Source: Paramacrobiotus metropolitanus
Lineage: Eukaryota; Tardigrada; Eutardigrada; Parachela; Macrobiotidae
DNA length: 64,000 nt
Reading direction: 5' to 3'
Assembly (NCBI RefSeq): GCF_019649055.1
Contig: NW_026570296.1
Location: 124,001-188,000, forward strand
The notes under the pieces were generated by a model. That model was not told the origin of the DNA. It worked only from the letters and a program-made list of their open reading frames with translations, and did not search any database. A program made the position numbers and the translations under genes. Below, one piece after another: positions 63,001 to 64,000 of this stretch. Within the stretch, counting starts at the first letter, position 1; every line of letters starts with the position of its first letter.

Positions 63001-64000
63001 ATACTGCGTCAACTGAAGAAATTTGAATGGGAAGCTGCAAGGGATCGTCACCCCCACGAACTTGACTGGAGCCGGAAGTAGACACGGGACTGACCGATGT
63101 CGAAGGCGAGGTACTTGGGCTGCTTGCCGGCGACGGCTGTACAACTTTTTCCTTTTTAATTGGCGGCTGGGAAGACGCCTGTTCTCTCCCCCGCGAACTT
63201 GACTGCATACTATTTACAATTGTTTCACCGCCTCCCCCACGAACTTGACTTGGTTCTGGGTTTTTCTCCGTCTTAATCTCTTGCTTAATTGCAGGACGAA
63301 CGGGTTCATCAACAACGGAAGCTGCTCTCGGGAGATATTGACGAATCATCTCCTGTACTACGCTTCGCACAAACTCCTCATCACGCTGATCAGATCCCCT
63401 TTTAATCTGTACAGACTGCGCGGGTGCTGTTTCCTTAACTTCCGTTTTCACTGAGGCATCAACCACTTTTATCGCTGGTGGCGACGGGACTGGACGCGGC
63501 CACTCCTGCTTGGCCTTTTGTAGGTGTAAGATACAAATTTCTGGATCAGCTTTTGCTAGAATTAAATGTGCAGACTCATATGGCACAAATTTTGCCTCTT
63601 TAGCGACACCGATACGCTCTGTTAACATCAACGCAGGAATTGCGGGTGAGGGCTTAACTCCCGCAGGAATTAACGGGTCAAAATCGTGTGAGCGGATGAC
63701 ATCCGACATCAGGTGAGTTTCGCGACGTAAAAATGCCGGTGCATTAGGCTGTCTACGCGAGAGACGCCACGTCATAGTATTCATATCTAAAATAAAAGGC
63801 TTTGTAGCTAAAAAGTCCAAACCTAAAACAACGTGGTCCCTATCAAAAGTGGAACTCACAAGCATAGCGTGCTCAAAGGCCATACCAAATTCGTGGATTG
63901 TAACCACTACAGACAACGGCTCGATCAACTGTCTTCCTTGATACGCTGTATGTACAACCCTGCCTTTAATGTGATCAGGACAGCGATGAATATTTAATTT
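59978..64000 (-). CDS. Protease (partial), H2C2 module, linker and reverse transcriptase of element B
   Basis: The frame is open to the window edge at 64000; the ATG-less start at 63928 is not real. Residue numbers are from 63928. Post-DTG protease sequence comes first (1-60), then QVRGG repeats at 228 and 289, an H2C2 module (H467, H472, C506, C509), a basic spacer, a linker domain (about 770-890) and RT at about 985-1180. RT shows 'WGSPICIVKKKDKSRRLTVD', 'FSKIDLKSGF' (D1070), 'VLPFGMKDAL' and FIDD at 1132-1135, with the connection region and the first RNase H aspartate ('VVDAS') at the end. It then breaks frame within RNase H. Domain order PR-RT-RH-IN places it in Ty3/Gypsy (Metaviridae). 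Confidence 0.88.
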   Translation of the reverse strand, partial: KLNIHRCPDHIKGRVVHTAYQGRQLIEPLSVVVTIHEFGMAFEHAMLVSSTFDRDHVVLGLDFLATKPFILDMNTMTWRLSRRQPNAPAFLRRETHLMSDVIRSHDFDPLIPAGVKPSPAIPALMLTERIGVAKEAKFVPYESAHLILAKADPEICILHLQKAKQEWPRPVPSPPAIKVVDASVKTEVKETAPAQSVQIKRGSDQRDEEFVRSVVQEMIRQYLPRAASVVDEPVRPAIKQEIKTEKNPEPSQVRGGGGETIVNSMQSSSRGREQASSQPPIKKEKVVQPSPASSPSTSPSTSVSPVSTSGSSQVRGGDDPLQLPIQISSVDAVLKQHPAAKYLYMGVLEKSAKVVECLSMDNKLLNVIPVERDRRDVDEVHDYPSYMARNPELKKWMTPMDRPQDKQLFPSEQRFRDPQFWRETQQQCVDSRMWYKMYKKPSHANTNFTKYEINRFIICEGILCRVPDHSGACPRIYVPHQWRQKLIACFHEILIHKQAYGRHEKLYPYLVKLFYWPDCIIEIERYEKNCDVCRNSINDRRHFETIKRNEQLAAQKAIGKRKVTFSVDNPAPAGEFENGSFIPADGMKPINIGPCPTSYEDKQAEKQREINSQLTGNSPQEHKLISDQMSDLLPPAVRASYDSPVDVDINEQWEIWNEIQKQKALSESAAVNPAQPTVGNYEPSPEGSGRSSPRRKKSSYSRRIRREYAEREAASQMSAETVQPAPVLQQPTAKNLPKRSQDVRESTEIPACVYTKDAIELAYRDAHLKQAQAQVEVNSVEQDIYRFEPEPGPIDCFKMELFPASPVIIQPHSQGIIRATTSMSDEQFMEFQDEYLYTQPFLYEGKIPDSNKNAVLLDGVLTLNEYGNCRVCVVNVSDKPLVLNEETNLGEVALVDAVYQMDSPEFQESCQEAISGVPSDDKGIPVPEKINECVAMQSQPSPPVAVDPETEETFAKIKVGDICPSKEELKAIFYQAKSVLPTKARPVGCCTIYEHSVDTGTSLPVRTPPYRTSFEDRKWLQAKTQEMIKDGIIEPTNSAWGSPICIVKKKDKSRRLTVDFRKLNERLMGSSYPLPRVDDILNALDKATVFSKIDLKSGFWQIKIKPADRCKTTMVGEEFTFQYKVLPFGMKDALFAFQRAMDLTLANMKWRNVLVFIDDIIVFSKNLADHMRDLQELFLRLQECGWTINPEKTELFVNSITFLGHTVDQFGISTDPEKIQAVKEFGPIKDKKDILRFLGMVGYYRQFIKNFQEIAEPLQKLIPKKVTFEWGTDQCRSVEQLKEALVTAPVLARYDPEALSRVVVDASTIAVGAVLMQCPRDKPTEVPTNWRAHELALLRT
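59994..60025. repeat. 16-bp tandem duplication at the RNase H frame break
   Basis: GCCAATTCGTGGGCAC occurs twice in tandem (59994-60009 and 60010-60025), exactly where the RT frame and the RNase H/integrase frame part. By hand count removal of one copy alone does not rejoin the frames; a further 1-nt difference is needed. Confidence 0.7.
63046..63065 (-). repeat. Internal polypurine-tract copy B-i
   Basis: Minus CAAGTTCGTGGGGGTGACG shares a 16-base identity with the 3' polypurine tract/LTR junction at 45694-45679. It encodes QVRGGD. Confidence 0.65.
63186..63203 (-). repeat. Internal polypurine-tract copy B-ii
   Basis: Minus GTCAAGTTCGCGGGGGAG inside the spacer after protease, same core as 63046-63065. 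It encodes SSRGRE in a different frame from the other two copies, so the DNA rather than the peptide is conserved. Confidence 0.6.
63231..63249 (-). repeat. Internal polypurine-tract copy B-iii
   Basis: Minus GTCAAGTTCGTGGGGGAGG, encoding SQVRGGG. Third copy within about 200 bp. Confidence 0.6.

Larger units (their letters stand above)
45684..64000 (-). mobile_element. Giant Ty3/Gypsy-like element B, partial internal region
   Basis: Minus orientation. The 3' boundary is set by LTR and polypurine tract; the 5' part (gag, 5' LTR) lies beyond the right edge. It contains protease (partial), H2C2 module, linker, RT, RNase H, integrase with DD35E, a further H2C2 ORF, six other accessory genes and eight Pol III-type units. 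It is the enzyme-bearing relative of element A with matching gene order. At least 18.3 kb is inside the window. Confidence 0.8.

Noticed and set aside
63928-64000. True start of the B polyprotein at 63928
   Set aside because: The codon is TTG and the frame continues open to the window edge with sequence matching A's protease.

Overview
The window looks like animal nuclear DNA. It has spliced genes with GT...AG introns, Ty3/Gypsy-type retrotransposons with TATA-bearing LTRs, an F-box gene, and a multi-exon gustatory-receptor-like membrane protein. The F-box family and a linked 'DVQD' domain remind me of lineage-expanded tardigrade families. That taxon guess is memory-based inference and is not proven by the sequence.

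Two thirds of the window is two related giant LTR retroelements, both in minus orientation. Element A runs from base 1 (its 3' LTR appears to lie just outside the window) to a primer-binding site at 26664 and a 5' LTR at 26665-27458. Element B starts with its 3' LTR at about 45101-45683 and runs off the right edge inside the protease. Both share the same unusual plan, read 5' to 3' on the minus strand: gag, protease, an extra H2C2 zinc module, a linker domain, pol sequence, another H2C2-like module, several sense-strand accessory ORFs, tandem tRNA-like units with Pol III box A, box B and oligo-T terminators, an antisense two-exon gene, a nuclear-looking accessory gene, an RGG-box protein, and the 3' LTR. 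B keeps RT, RNase H and a DD35E integrase, with one frame break in RNase H. A keeps gag and protease but has lost RT core, RNase H and integrase. In their place it carries a second copy of the linker plus an RT N-terminal remnant. A's frames are interrupted by single in-frame stops (four UAG, one UAA) and by +1 homopolymer expansions.

Region by region: 0-3.9 kb, degenerate repeat zone of A; 3.9-14.8 kb, accessory genes and Pol III units of A; 14.8-17.2 kb, degenerate repeat zone; 17.2-25.7 kb, gag-pol remnant of A; 25.7-27.5 kb, leader, primer site and LTR; 27.5-32 kb, host DNA with a TIR element and a young 1.65-kb mini-LTR element; 32-39 kb, duplicated DVQD and F-box genes with a solo LTR; 39.9-42.7 kb, receptor gene; 43-44.1 kb, inverted duplications; 45.1-64 kb, element B.

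The most novel signals are the Pol III unit arrays in both giant elements, repeated polypurine-tract copies inside the coding region, duplicated H2C2 modules, and a conserved antisense spliced gene. All calls come from reading the sequence. No alignment, folding or database search was run.
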